This document shows positions 9,250 to 20,336 of a DNA stretch of 61,468 bases, piece by piece. Within the stretch, counting starts at the first letter, position 1; every line of letters begins with the position of its first letter. The DNA comes from Alteromonadaceae bacterium (lineage in GTDB: Bacteria; Pseudomonadota; Gammaproteobacteria; Enterobacterales; Alteromonadaceae): positions 1-61,468 of the forward strand of contig JABSOI010000039.1 in NCBI GenBank assembly GCA_013216015.1, in the 5' to 3' direction. Under the pieces are notes generated by a model. It was not told the origin of the DNA, did no database searches, and was given only the letters and a program-made list of their open reading frames with translations. The translations under genes and the position numbers were made by a program.

Positions 9250-10482
9250 ATGGAAGGTAATTTTAGAAACGCATTAATTATAATTAGCGCTATAGTGATT
9301 GGTGCTATTTTTGTTCATGGTTTGTGGACGATAAGAAAGAATAAAAATCCCTACAAATTAAAAACTAAAAAAGATACGGTGAAACCTCTTCAAAGAGGTT
9401 TTGATCATTCTGGTTTTGATCAAGACGGAGTGAGTAAAAAAAGACTTCTTAGTTCGAGTGATGATCCAAATGACACTGCATTGGCTAACAAAGCTGAAAG
9501 TATTTCAGTTACTGAAGTACCAAACAATGAATTTCCAAACATTGAAGAATCTAGCATTGAAAATGGTTTTTCAGGAACTGTGCCTTCTAAACAAGCGCCT
9601 GATATTTCTATTAATGAAAGTGCTGAGTTTGAAATAGATCCTCTGGAACCCGTAGAAGTTAGTGAAATATTACAATCTGACACTATGTTTGAAGAAACTG
9701 AATTTGCAGTGGAAATGGAGGCAGGAGATAAAGGTGAATTTGTTTTACAAGAAACAAAGACTCCTGAAGTGAAAAGACCTGTTTATGAAGAGCCAGTAAC
9801 CCGGCCTAAACCACAAATTGCGGTAAAAGCTAAAAAAAGTGCTGGTGGTGTTGCTAGTGCTGGTAAAACAGTTCCGATAACCAAAAAAAAGCCATTAACT
9901 AAAAGTGAACTAAAACGTGATCAAATGGAGATCAATTTTGGCGCTGAGTCAGGTTTGGACAAAGTAGGATCTGATGCTGGTGGCATTGAAGATAAATCAA
10001 TACCCGCTTTTAGTGCGATTGATGAAGAACCGGTAAAAAAACCAAAGGTTGATCCAGAGGTAATTGTTTTATCTGTGGTTATGCCTGAAAATCAAATAAT
10101 GTCTGGCGCTGCACTATTACCAAGCTTGTTAACCCTAGGGATGAAATATGGCGATATGAATATTTTTCATCGTCATCAGGACAATGCAGGTAACGGAAAA
10201 GTTACTTTTAGCTTAGCGAATATGATGAACCCGGGTACATTTGATTTAGACAGCATGGAGACTTTTGCTACGCAAGGGGTGAGTTTATTTATGACTTTAC
10301 CAAATGTTGGAGATCCATTTGAAGTGTTTGAACAAATGTTATCAGCGGCAAAACAGTTAGCTCACGAGTTCCATGGGCAATTGTTAGACGATAAACGCAG
10401 CATGATGACCAAACAAACCGAGCAACATTACATAGGTAAAATACGTGATTTTGAACGGAGAAACCGTATTATGTCGGTATAA
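9250..10482 (+). CDS. zipA: Cell division protein ZipA
   Basis: ZipA is a bitopic inner-membrane protein that tethers FtsZ filaments at the division site. One N-terminal membrane segment (NALIIISAIVIGAIFVHGLW) is followed by a basic stretch. A long acidic, Pro/Lys-rich disordered linker runs over about residues 40-270. The C-terminal FtsZ-binding domain begins near PEVIVLSVVMPENQIMSG. A GTG at 9247 directly precedes the ATG at 9250; the ATG is taken as the start. It lies between smc and ligA as in related genomes. The linker is poorly conserved in the family, so the call rests on the two ends and the context. Confidence 0.92.
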   Translation: MEGNFRNALIIISAIVIGAIFVHGLWTIRKNKNPYKLKTKKDTVKPLQRGFDHSGFDQDGVSKKRLLSSSDDPNDTALANKAESISVTEVPNNEFPNIEESSIENGFSGTVPSKQAPDISINESAEFEIDPLEPVEVSEILQSDTMFEETEFAVEMEAGDKGEFVLQETKTPEVKRPVYEEPVTRPKPQIAVKAKKSAGGVASAGKTVPITKKKPLTKSELKRDQMEINFGAESGLDKVGSDAGGIEDKSIPAFSAIDEEPVKKPKVDPEVIVLSVVMPENQIMSGAALLPSLLTLGMKYGDMNIFHRHQDNAGNGKVTFSLANMMNPGTFDLDSMETFATQGVSLFMTLPNVGDPFEVFEQMLSAAKQLAHEFHGQLLDDKRSMMTKQTEQHYIGKIRDFERRNRIMSV

Positions 10483-10657
10483 ATAAACATAATTTTATCT
10501 TATAAAATCAAGTCTCAATTTTTGTAATTCTTTTTTTTATGTGGGCTGAGTGATAATTATATCCCCATTGTCTTTACTAATATAGCTAAGAGTTAATAGC
10601 TAAAAGTAAAGAGTTAATAAAGAGAAGAGCAGCAAATTGAGGCTTTTTCATTTTTAA

Positions 10658-12759
<2,102 letters not shown>

Positions 12760-12760
<1 letters not shown>

Positions 12761-13104
12761 TGACCCTGCTTATACCCACGTTAAATACTTTGTTAATTGA
12801 AAGTGGCCAATGGTTTCGCCCGTACCAATTTCAGGCGGCGATGGCTATTATTGCCACTTTATTAGTGCTTTTTGGTCATGAGATAAATGGATGGATTAAA
12901 TCATTATTAAAAAATCAGCATTTTGTTATTCGTAGTGTTATTTTTGTCTTGGTTTGTGCCTTTGGTTATGGTTTAGCAACCGTGTGGTTAACATCTTTAC
13001 TTTCTGCACAATTAGTGAAAATACCCAATTTGTATGTTTTACCATTGGTCATTGGTATTTTTATTGTGCTTGGAATGTATGCACAAAAACAGAAACATAT
13101 TTGA
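12760..13104 (+). CDS. DUF3392-family small inner-membrane protein
   Basis: This 114-residue protein has about three to four hydrophobic segments (for example MAIIATLLVLFGHEI, SVIFVLVCAFGYGLATVWL and YVLPLVIGIFIVLGMYA). I recognise the sequence style of the DUF3392 family, which often follows ligA in Alteromonadales and Vibrionales. Its function is unknown. The start codon shares a base with the ligA stop, so it is probably translated from the ligA transcript. Confidence 0.75.
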
Positions 13105-13125
13105 TTGTTTTAATGTGGATAAGAA

Positions 13126-13158
13126 AAGAAATAATAGCCACAAAAAAGCTAAGTGTTT
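13126..13158. repeat. 33-bp direct repeat, copy 1 (mate at 13773-13805)
   Basis: AAGAAATAATAGCCAC followed by AAAAAAGCTAAGTGTTT recurs at 13773-13805 with two mismatches. The pair brackets about 615 bp of repeat DNA. The second copy supplies one arm of the terminator of the OmpA-domain gene, while the first copy has lost the other arm. Confidence 0.7.
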
Positions 13159-13206
13159 TAGGATTTTCATTGTGCTTGGAATTTATGCACGAAAACAAAT
13201 TTGATC

Positions 13207-13243
13207 GCGTAGGATGGGTTAGCCGCAGACGTAACCCATCAAC
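13207..13243. repeat. Single half of the GGGTTAGCC/GTAACCC palindrome family
   Basis: TAGGATGGGTTAGCCGC followed by GACGTAACCCATC matches one half of the paired elements at 98-212 and 4367-4477. No facing half is seen, so this is a solo copy. Confidence 0.7.
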
Positions 13244-13337
13244 CTTCATATTATCAAGTGCTTAAATGTTTATTTGCCACAAGGTGAGTGGGTAAAGCCA
13301 TTGACTAACCAATTTATCTTGTTTGCTTAGTATTAAT

Positions 13338-13684
13338 TATATCAATCGCACTAAATAAGTGATCATCTTCAAATGGTCTAAATCACCACTAGCTGCGTTG
13401 CCGACATGGCAGCTCCTAGGCATCCATGCCTTCGCTGCATTAGTGCATCCATGCACGTCGATGTCGGTACTTAGGTTTTGTCTGGAACTAAAAACTTGTG
13501 CCGACATGGCAGCTCCTAGGCATCCATGCCTTTGCTGCATTAGTGCATTAGGTAGTTAGGTTTTGTCTGAAAACCTGTGCTATTGGCAATTTTTCCTCGA
13601 TAACCTCTCCTGCGTTATCCTACTTACGTGCATCCATGCACTAATCATTGAATATTGATCACTTATTTAATGCGAATGGTATTA
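13338..13684. mobile_element. Non-autonomous inverted-repeat element carrying hairpin modules
   Basis: Imperfect terminal inverted repeats of about 26 bp (ATCGCACTAAATAAGTGATC on the left; the right end complements it with a few mismatches) bound about 347 bp with no credible gene. Inside, a 51-bp-type hairpin module (13410-13460) is closed by an outer stem CCGACAT (13401-13407) / ATGTCGG (13460-13466). A second, truncated module starts near 13510. A solo GTGCATCCATGCAC hairpin is at 13628-13641. Open frames here are repeat artefacts. The reverse complement of its left end forms positions 1-79. Confidence 0.7.
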
Positions 13685-13788
13685 ACAGCGAGACAAAATC
13701 TTTGAAATTAGTCGGTATCACTCAAATTCTGAAAGGTTCTAGCCCATCCTGAGTGAAGATATAGGCATATAAAAGAAATAATAGACAT

Positions 13789-13821
13789 AAAAAAGCTAAG
13801 TGTTTATAAAAACACTTAGCT
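13789..13821 (-). terminator. Rho-independent terminator of the OmpA-domain gene
   Basis: A perfect 12-bp stem, AGCTAAGTGTTT (13794-13805) with AAACACTTAGCT (13810-13821), has a T-run on the minus strand just beyond it. It lies 42 bp downstream of the stop codon. Confidence 0.85.
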
Positions 13822-13862
13822 CAAAAAGGGTCAGAATTTTTGAATTTCCAGAAAAAGAGCGG

Positions 13863-14873
13863 TTAACGTTTAATTGTTACTTTAGGCTTAACTTCAACTT
13901 CAGCCTCAATTCTTCGGTTTTCAGAATGAGCCGTAATAGTATTACCCAGGTTTATTAATTGTTCTTCACCATAACCAACAGCAGATAAACGGCTCGCCAT
14001 AATTTCGTATTTATCGACTAATAGATTAACAATAGCTTCAGCACGTTTTAGGGATAAAACCTTATTGTATGCATGAGAGCCTAAGCTTGAAGTATGCCCG
14101 TTAATAATAAGTGATACGTCTTTATTTTTATTTAGAAAATCAGCCATGGTAGAAATTTCAGGGTGATATTGGGGTTTAACAATTGCAGTATTGTGATCAA
14201 ACTTAACTAATAATTGTATTGAGGTAACTTCAGGAGTAAGTTTAGGAGTGGGTTTAGGAGCAGGTTTAGGAGTAGGTTTAGTAACAGGAACAGGTGGCTT
14301 GGGTAATTTGATTGGTTTCGTATTATCACCAAAGAAATACACAAAACCTATTTGTGTGGTAAATTCATCATAGTGTTCAGAAAACTGGTAGTTAGCTTTA
14401 CCTTCAAAATAAATGGCAGAGCGACTACTAAGATAATGACGATAACCAGCACCTAAGTTTCCGGAAATTTGTGAGTTACCAATATCTAAATTATTAACAC
14501 CAGTCAACAGGTAAAAATTCTTATCAGTAGGGAAATATAACAAATCAATGGCAGTTGATGCGCCATCAGGTTCGGCATAACCTTCATTCGCACTGGTTAA
14601 GCTGATTTTACTATAATTAAATCTAAATTCCGTTGATGGAAGCCATCGATAACCCACTTCACCACCAATACCGTTACCATAATCCATATCTGATAAAGGA
14701 TCAGCGGTCATTAAACGTTCGTCATCGGTTTGAATATGAAGACCATGTATCCCGCCATAAACATGACCTACTAAATCTTCAGCTTTAGGTTGTTCTGCGG
14801 CAGTTGCTGTTGCTACGGTTAGTATTGAAAATATAGTTATCGCTAAAATTGTGGAGACGTCTATTTTTATCAT
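13863..14873 (-). CDS. OmpA-family outer membrane beta-barrel protein
   Basis: A signal peptide (ends ATATAAEQ) precedes an N-terminal barrel of about 170 residues with alternating aromatic strands (for example GGEVGYRWLPSTEFRFNYSK and FTTQIGFVYFFG). A Pro/Lys/Thr repeat linker follows (residues about 190-220). The C-terminus is an OmpA peptidoglycan-binding domain (LLVKFDHNTAIVKPQYH, GHTSSLGSHAYNKVLSLKRAEA, GYGEEQL, ENRRIEAEV). It probably anchors the outer membrane to peptidoglycan. A 157-bp MITE sits 43 bp upstream of its start, so it may be transcribed from within or separated by that element. The linker is coded by short GT-rich repeats and could vary in length. Confidence 0.85.
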   Translation of the reverse strand: MIKIDVSTILAITIFSILTVATATAAEQPKAEDLVGHVYGGIHGLHIQTDDERLMTADPLSDMDYGNGIGGEVGYRWLPSTEFRFNYSKISLTSANEGYAEPDGASTAIDLLYFPTDKNFYLLTGVNNLDIGNSQISGNLGAGYRHYLSSRSAIYFEGKANYQFSEHYDEFTTQIGFVYFFGDNTKPIKLPKPPVPVTKPTPKPAPKPTPKLTPEVTSIQLLVKFDHNTAIVKPQYHPEISTMADFLNKNKDVSLIINGHTSSLGSHAYNKVLSLKRAEAIVNLLVDKYEIMASRLSAVGYGEEQLINLGNTITAHSENRRIEAEVEVKPKVTIKR

Positions 14874-14916
14874 TGTTTTTTAAATCCTTTAATACTTTAT
14901 ATTAATTAAATAGTTA

Positions 14917-15073
14917 TACCAATTGGATTAAATAACTTGTCATTTTAAGCAGTTTAAATTTCCAATAGCTGCGTTACTCTCAATCCCAATAGCCAGCTAT
15001 TGCTCAATCGAGTGCCTTGCTCTTGAAAATTTACCCTAACTTAACTCTGTTAACTTATTTAATCCAATTGGTA
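14917..15073. mobile_element. 157-bp MITE with perfect terminal inverted repeats
   Basis: TACCAATTGGATTAAATAA at the left is complemented exactly at the right end (15055-15073), with TA on the left flank and TT on the right. The core (AGCTGCGTT, then CAATCCCAATAGC and GCTATTGCTCAATC) is shared with the 157-bp element at 51861-52017. It has no coding capacity. It lies between the O-antigen-ligase-like stop and the OmpA-like start. Confidence 0.8.
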
Positions 15074-15079
15074 TTACTT

Positions 15080-16468
15080 TTACGCTTTGTTTTTTTTCTT
15101 ATGTTGCAGTAAATACCTTGATTGCCAGGCAAGGGTGAGTATAAGTACAAAATACACCGCATTGGCAGGTGCCTGCAAATTAAAATCAACACTGATGTGA
15201 ATAAGCATGCCAATAATTGCCATCATGCAACCAAAAGCTGTGCCTTTCATTAAGTTATTACGCCGATGGCGCATAGTATAAACAGTTTGCCATAGGCTCC
15301 ACAATACTATAAAGCCTAGTAATAGCGTGGCAGGTAAACCAAATTCAATGGCAAACTGTAAATAATCATTGTGAGCATGATCATAAAACAGCGGTATGTC
15401 ATTACCTTGCACCATAGGGAAAACGGTATAAAAACTACCTGCACCCGTGCCGGTAAGGGGGAATTTCTTGATTAACTCTAAACCGTAAACATTCACTTCA
15501 TCACGGGTTTCTTGTGTAAAATTAGTTTGTTGTATGCGATTTTTTACTTTGTCCAGACCAAACCAGGTACCAAGAATGAAAGTATCAATAACAAATAGGC
15601 TGATCAGCAAAAAAGTTAATCCTTTGCTGCGGTGTTTAAAATAGAAAAATGCGAATATGCCGGTAATTGACATCGCAGTGAAAAATGCAGCATTGCCCAT
15701 TCTGGAACGCGACATAACTAAACCGATAACCATTATGGCCAAAGCAATTCGAATAACTGCTTTACCTTGAATTAACGCACTGACAATATTCCGTAATTTT
15801 TGTCGGTTAGAGGCATATTTATCACTTGATAAACTGGCAACCAAATATCCTATGCCGATAGAAAGACTTAATAATAAAAAGTTGGCAAAATGATTTTTGT
15901 AAATAAACCCGCCTGTTGCAGTAGTCGTGTTTTTTACTTCAACAATCCAGGAAAGGCTATCGCCAGACATTGCTTGTAAGCTTCCATACACAGCTTGAAA
16001 AGTACCGGAGAATATCATCACTAATAATAACTGCTTAAGCCTATGTTCAGTGGTAATGAATAGAATTGATAACACCATTAAAGATAAATAAGACAAACCT
16101 TTAAATAATGAGACATTGGTTTCACTGGGATCTAAAGATAAGGTATGAAACCCATCAGGGAAAAAGCTATATATTTCTGATAAATGTGGACTTAATGAAT
16201 ATAAGAGCGAATCAGGTAAGGGGATAGTTTGAATTAACAGCCAACATTGCACAATCAAAAATGTTATTAATAAAGGTTTGTAGGCAGCAAGACGCTTCCA
16301 GATGTTTTCATTGTTTTTAACGGCCAAAAACAAATGTAGCGCTAATAATGAAAAAGCGACTATTTCAATAAGTGCCCAAGCCCAGGGTCGGTTTGAACCT
16401 AAGGGAATAGGTACCCAGAAGATAAGGGCAAGAAAGCAGTAATATTGTGCTTTGTTTAAATTTTGCAT
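15080..16468 (-). CDS. O-antigen ligase / polymerase family membrane protein
   Basis: The protein has about 462 residues and a dozen hydrophobic segments. It carries the Wzy_C-type periplasmic loop with the family signature YDHAHNDYLQFAIEFGLPA near residue 365, preceded by LTGTGAGSFYTVFP. Such proteins either attach polysaccharide to a lipid anchor or polymerise repeat units in the inner membrane. It lies outside the main polysaccharide operon but within 5 kb of it, on the minus strand with the Lap genes. Whether it acts on the polysaccharide coded from 20337 onward is inference. Confidence 0.82.
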   Translation of the reverse strand: MQNLNKAQYYCFLALIFWVPIPLGSNRPWAWALIEIVAFSLLALHLFLAVKNNENIWKRLAAYKPLLITFLIVQCWLLIQTIPLPDSLLYSLSPHLSEIYSFFPDGFHTLSLDPSETNVSLFKGLSYLSLMVLSILFITTEHRLKQLLLVMIFSGTFQAVYGSLQAMSGDSLSWIVEVKNTTTATGGFIYKNHFANFLLLSLSIGIGYLVASLSSDKYASNRQKLRNIVSALIQGKAVIRIALAIMVIGLVMSRSRMGNAAFFTAMSITGIFAFFYFKHRSKGLTFLLISLFVIDTFILGTWFGLDKVKNRIQQTNFTQETRDEVNVYGLELIKKFPLTGTGAGSFYTVFPMVQGNDIPLFYDHAHNDYLQFAIEFGLPATLLLGFIVLWSLWQTVYTMRHRRNNLMKGTAFGCMMAIIGMLIHISVDFNLQAPANAVYFVLILTLAWQSRYLLQHKKKNKA

Positions 16469-16579
16469 AGTTTCAAGTTGTTATTTTTATTTTGACTATT
16501 TAATAAATTGATTATTTTTTATAACAGCTATGATATGACAATAATCTAAATAATTATAGGCTTATGGGTTTACATGCAT

Positions 16580-16608
16580 CAAAAAAGGCTCACTGATGAA
16601 CCTTTTTG
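16580..16608 (-). terminator. Rho-independent terminator of the secreted hypothetical gene
   Basis: On the minus strand AAGGTTCA pairs with TGAGCCTT (one G-U) across a TCAG loop and is followed by six Ts. It lies 28 bp past the stop at 16636. Confidence 0.75.
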
Positions 16609-16635
16609 ATATAACACTAATGAGAATGGACAAAT

Positions 16636-17145
16636 TTAATTAATTGACGCTGAATCTCCGGTACCTGTTCCGCCATTAAGACCTGATAATATGGTTGGTG
16701 GGGTTAATGCTCCTGGAATGATGCCTGCAGAAGGAGCTATTAACTGCAAAATGTCACCACCACCAGCAATAGCAGCAAGTAGTATTTCATCAGCAATATC
16801 AAGTTCTGAATCTGTTTCATCTTTTGGTGCTATATTAGCATCAAGGGTTGCTTGCATTATTGCTTGGTGAAGAGGTGCTGCATCGGCAGCAGGTATTGTG
16901 ATGGTGAGTTCAACAGCTTTTTGAACAATTTTCATTGCTGTTTCATTCTCTGCACAGCTAGCGAATCCAAGTAATCGCGTAATTTCTACGGTTATATTCG
17001 GTATTTGGTTAGCAAGGCTTTCGTTAAAACCTGTACAGTCTGTATCTGTAACATGATTTCCTGTCTGACCTGCGTCTTCCGCTGCTAATGTTGTCATACT
17101 GGCAAAGCTAAGACTTAGGGCAAGGCCCAATACTACTTTTCTCAT
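16636..17145 (-). CDS. Unknown secreted protein
   Basis: I do not recognise a family. A clear signal peptide (MRKVVLGLALSLSFASMTTLA) is followed by about 148 residues. Two Cys (TDCTGF and ASCAEN) could form a disulfide. The middle is helical and Ala-rich (AADAAPLHQAIMQATLDA), and the tail is Gly/Pro-rich. The mature protein is acidic. A good ribosome site (CTGGAGATAG) precedes the ATG, and a terminator follows. It lies between the O-antigen-ligase-like gene and lapD, so a role at the cell surface is plausible but not shown. Confidence 0.6.
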   Translation of the reverse strand: MRKVVLGLALSLSFASMTTLAAEDAGQTGNHVTDTDCTGFNESLANQIPNITVEITRLLGFASCAENETAMKIVQKAVELTITIPAADAAPLHQAIMQATLDANIAPKDETDSELDIADEILLAAIAGGGDILQLIAPSAGIIPGALTPPTILSGLNGGTGTGDSASIN

Positions 17146-17344
17146 AATCTATCTCCAGTGATAGTTCTATTCATTAGAACACATAAAGTTGATTCTAAAT
17201 GTGGTTGTATAAAAAAGCAACAATTAATTTGCTGGCTTCATTAAATTTTGTTAAATATAACTTACTTAACCTCTAAAAATACCATCAATGAATAGTGTTT
17301 GATTTAATTAGTATTTAAATATTAAAGTTAATTGTTTAATTAAT

Positions 17345-19321
17345 TTACCACACAGTGGGTTTATCTATATTGTAGCCTTGGAAATAATCGACAGATAGTG
17401 ACTCTAGATGCTCTTGCTGGCTATCTGTTTCAACTAACTCAGCAATAACGGCTATTTGCAAACTATGGGCAATATTAACTAAAGACTGAACAAATAATTG
17501 GTTTTCTGTCGATTTTTCAATTTGTTGACTATAGCTACCATCAATTTTCACATGATCTGGTTTAATCTGCATTAAATGAGTAAATGAAGAAGTACTTGCG
17601 CCAAAATGCTCAAGGGTAATTTTACAGTTCAATGCTTTAAGCTGTTTAGCAAGCAGACAAACATTTTCTGCATGATGAATAAGACTTTGTTCACTTATTT
17701 CAAAGGTTAATAGTTTACAAATGTCTTGATCAGATGCTAATTCATTGATTAACCATTGACTAAAACTTAGTTGACCTATAGAAGCCGGGCTTAAATTAAT
17801 GGCAACAGAACTTTGTAATTTTTTCACTTGAGTCAATACTTTGCTGATCACCAATTTGTCAAAACTTTCAGCTAAATTAAGACGTTCGGCGACTAACATT
17901 AATTGTGCCATTGGGATCGGTGTATTGTTCTCTGTGTGGTTAAAACGAGCGTAAAGTTCATGGGTCAGTATATTATTATCTTTATCTTTTATTGCCTGAG
18001 CAACTAATATGACCTTCTCATTTTCAAGCAGTTGATCTAATTCTTGTTTCCAAATAACATTACCTTGCGGCATAACCACCTCATCGGAAAATTGCCAGCC
18101 TTCTTTATCCGCTAGGGCTTTTACCAGTGCGTTATCTGCATGACCCAATATTTTAGGCATTTCGCTATCCGTTACGTAACTCGTGATACCTATATGAGCA
18201 ACTTTATTAAATTGCTCTTGATCATCTGTCTGAATATTTGTTGACACAGAAGCTTTATTAAATAGCTGCATTAATTCAACAGCATATTGCTGGCATTCCT
18301 CTTTACTACATTCTTGCATGACAATCGCAAAGTCTGAACCTGCTAAGCGATAAGCTTTGTGTTTAGCGGTTAAATCATTTTTAACTTTTCCATCAACTTT
18401 AAATAAGGTTTTATTGATAAGAGTAACTGCTTGTTTAACGTATTCGTCTCCAGCCACATAACCATTAGATTTATTAATGGAATCTAAATTGGATAATCGA
18501 ATGATCATTAAAAATCCAGAGTTATCATGTTCTTTATTTGCCAGTAACGATTTGAATTGATTATTAAATGCCCGACGATTTGCCAAACCAGTTAATTCAT
18601 CAACATAAGCAAAATGTTGATATTTCTCTGTTTGCTTTGTTAATTCATTAAACATATTCTGTAATATTCTCGACATTCTGTTCATGGCATTAACAAATAA
18701 ATTTAGCTCAGCAGCTTTAGGGATATCTTTAATCTGAACAAAATTTCCCTGACAAATTTCATCAGCTTGTGCTACTGCTTTTTTGAGAGGCTCAGTGATG
18801 GTTCTTAATACAATTGACACTAAAGTTCCTGCGAGTAAAAATGAAAATAATGCCATCCAACTGCTTTTTATTGCACTTTTCCACAATTGTATATAACCTA
18901 AACCAGGGTGGCTGGTAATATGAAGCATACTAGGTTTCATCCAGCCATAGTGTACTTCGATAGAAGATTGGGGTGGTGTTAAGGTAAAAAGTTTGACAAA
19001 CCAGTTTGGAACATTATCAGATTGGACAGGGTTATTTTTCTCTAATATGATTTTACCTTTATTATCTTTAAGTATAATTTGCTTATAATAGCCACTGTCA
19101 AAAATTACTTTTATCATGCCATCAACCATAGGCAACTCTTCAGGATCACCAATAAATGGTTTAATAGATAAACCTAATGATATCGCTGCATCATGAGCAT
19201 GCGAAGCAAGCTGGGTGTTAATATAATTATGGGTATTATGAACATTGATCCATAAGGTACCGACAAAGATTAGTGTCAATACTAATGACAATCCCAAATA
19301 AAGTTGTTTAGATAAACTCAT
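17345..19321 (-). CDS. lapD: LapD-type c-di-GMP receptor (degenerate GGDEF-EAL)
   Basis: LapD is an inner-membrane receptor that, when bound to c-di-GMP, sequesters the protease LapG and so keeps an adhesin on the cell surface. The order is: membrane segment (7-25), periplasmic LapD/MoxY-type sensor (about 26-150), second membrane segment (about 154-172), HAMP, degenerate GGDEF (AGSDF at 327-331 instead of GGDEF) and degenerate EAL (ELYAR at 455-459 instead of EALLR). Both enzymatic signatures are lost, as expected for a receptor rather than an enzyme. lapG lies about 100 bp upstream on the same strand. The LapA-like adhesin is not in this window. Confidence 0.88.
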   Translation of the reverse strand: MSLSKQLYLGLSLVLTLIFVGTLWINVHNTHNYINTQLASHAHDAAISLGLSIKPFIGDPEELPMVDGMIKVIFDSGYYKQIILKDNKGKIILEKNNPVQSDNVPNWFVKLFTLTPPQSSIEVHYGWMKPSMLHITSHPGLGYIQLWKSAIKSSWMALFSFLLAGTLVSIVLRTITEPLKKAVAQADEICQGNFVQIKDIPKAAELNLFVNAMNRMSRILQNMFNELTKQTEKYQHFAYVDELTGLANRRAFNNQFKSLLANKEHDNSGFLMIIRLSNLDSINKSNGYVAGDEYVKQAVTLINKTLFKVDGKVKNDLTAKHKAYRLAGSDFAIVMQECSKEECQQYAVELMQLFNKASVSTNIQTDDQEQFNKVAHIGITSYVTDSEMPKILGHADNALVKALADKEGWQFSDEVVMPQGNVIWKQELDQLLENEKVILVAQAIKDKDNNILTHELYARFNHTENNTPIPMAQLMLVAERLNLAESFDKLVISKVLTQVKKLQSSVAINLSPASIGQLSFSQWLINELASDQDICKLLTFEISEQSLIHHAENVCLLAKQLKALNCKITLEHFGASTSSFTHLMQIKPDHVKIDGSYSQQIEKSTENQLFVQSLVNIAHSLQIAVIAELVETDSQQEHLESLSVDYFQGYNIDKPTVW

Positions 19322-19423
19322 AAATTGTGTTCTCTATTTATTGATTTCTTGTTTCTCATTATTAAAACAGTACATTTAGTTATTCCGATAGTTTTTCTAT
19401 CCTGAATTAAAGTAAATAATCTT

Positions 19424-20146
19424 TTATTGACCACTCTCAATACGACCCATTAAACTCTCCCATAAATTATTTCCACCTTTACCTCTAATTTTCTTACCTC
19501 TACCTTGAGCTTTTGCTGCCCATAAACCGTCACCATTAAAACTAAAAATTGGTTTCAAGTCTTTACGGACGTTTGCCGGGAGAATTTTTTTATTTAAATT
19601 ATCTAATATCAATGGCATTGAGTCAGGCTCATTAAAATATGCTAAAACCATGTGTGACTTTCTCTGTTTTATCGCCCTAACATACATTAATCTTAATTTG
19701 TCAGCTGGAACGCCTAATGCACGCAAAGTAAAGTATTTGGCGATGGTAAAATCTTCACAATCACCCATATTTTTTCCTAAAAACTCTACAGGGGTTGCCC
19801 AATAATCTTCTTGCCCCCAAACTCTGATGTCATTTACATGACGAATTATGTTAAAAAAACTGTTAACGAGCTTGAGTTTGTCTTGTTCAGTGTTATTTTG
19901 ATGGTTATTTACTAAAGATTGCCATTTTTCAACACGTTCACGGGCATTTTTATTGTAGTCTCTTTCTACCCGTTCCAATAGACCGGGGGGAAATATGTCT
20001 ATGGGAGCATCAGCGTGTATGCTAAACACGATAAAAAACAATAAAAAGACTATTATTAATTTATTGGGTATAAAATTAGAAAGATTACTCACGAAGTTCA
20101 ACTCTATTGTTGTAACCGAAATATTTTTGAAGCAAGGTGTTAGCAC
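19424..20146 (-). CDS. lapG: LapG-type periplasmic cysteine protease
   Basis: This is a calcium-dependent, transglutaminase-like cysteine protease that cleaves the N-terminus of large RTX adhesins when LapD releases it. The catalytic triad is visible as C130 (MGDCEDF), H165 (SHMVLAY) and D182 (LILDNL). The family start DIFPPGLLERVERDY follows a signal segment (about 29-45). The ATG at 20146 gives a long n-region; a GTG at 20092 (residue 19) is an alternative start. It is paired with lapD downstream on the same strand and divergent from the polysaccharide operon. Confidence 0.87.
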   Translation of the reverse strand: MLTPCFKNISVTTIELNFVSNLSNFIPNKLIIVFLLFFIVFSIHADAPIDIFPPGLLERVERDYNKNARERVEKWQSLVNNHQNNTEQDKLKLVNSFFNIIRHVNDIRVWGQEDYWATPVEFLGKNMGDCEDFTIAKYFTLRALGVPADKLRLMYVRAIKQRKSHMVLAYFNEPDSMPLILDNLNKKILPANVRKDLKPIFSFNGDGLWAAKAQGRGKKIRGKGGNNLWESLMGRIESGQ

Positions 20147-20189
20147 TCTTATCCGAAGATTGAAAATTCGTTACTATTAACTGCTTTAA

Positions 20190-20225
20190 CTTTAATTAAA
20201 ACTTAACTTTAAGTTTTAATTAAAG
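20190..20225. promoter_or_regulatory. Perfect 16-bp inverted repeat between lapG and the polysaccharide operon
   Basis: CTTTAATTAAAACTTA is followed by a 4-bp spacer and its exact complement TAAGTTTTAATTAAAG. It lies 44 bp before lapG and 112 bp before the first flippase gene, with no T-run. This makes an operator for a dimeric regulator of divergent promoters more likely than a terminator. Which protein binds is unknown. Confidence 0.5.
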
Positions 20226-20336
20226 CCTATTTAAAAGATAGCATCTAAAGGGAATTGTGTCATTGTTAATCATCTGTTAAGTTGTAAATAATTTTGTTTT
20301 TAACCTACTGTCAGGGCATAATTTTTATGGTCTTTA

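Noticed and set aside
12954-13265. Open frame running from the DUF3392 gene into the palindrome at 13207
   Set aside because: It is out of frame with DUF3392, ends in repeat DNA and has no ribosome site.
20226-20336. JUMPstart/ops (RfaH) element upstream of the polysaccharide operon
   Set aside because: No GGCGGTAG-like sequence is present in the leader.
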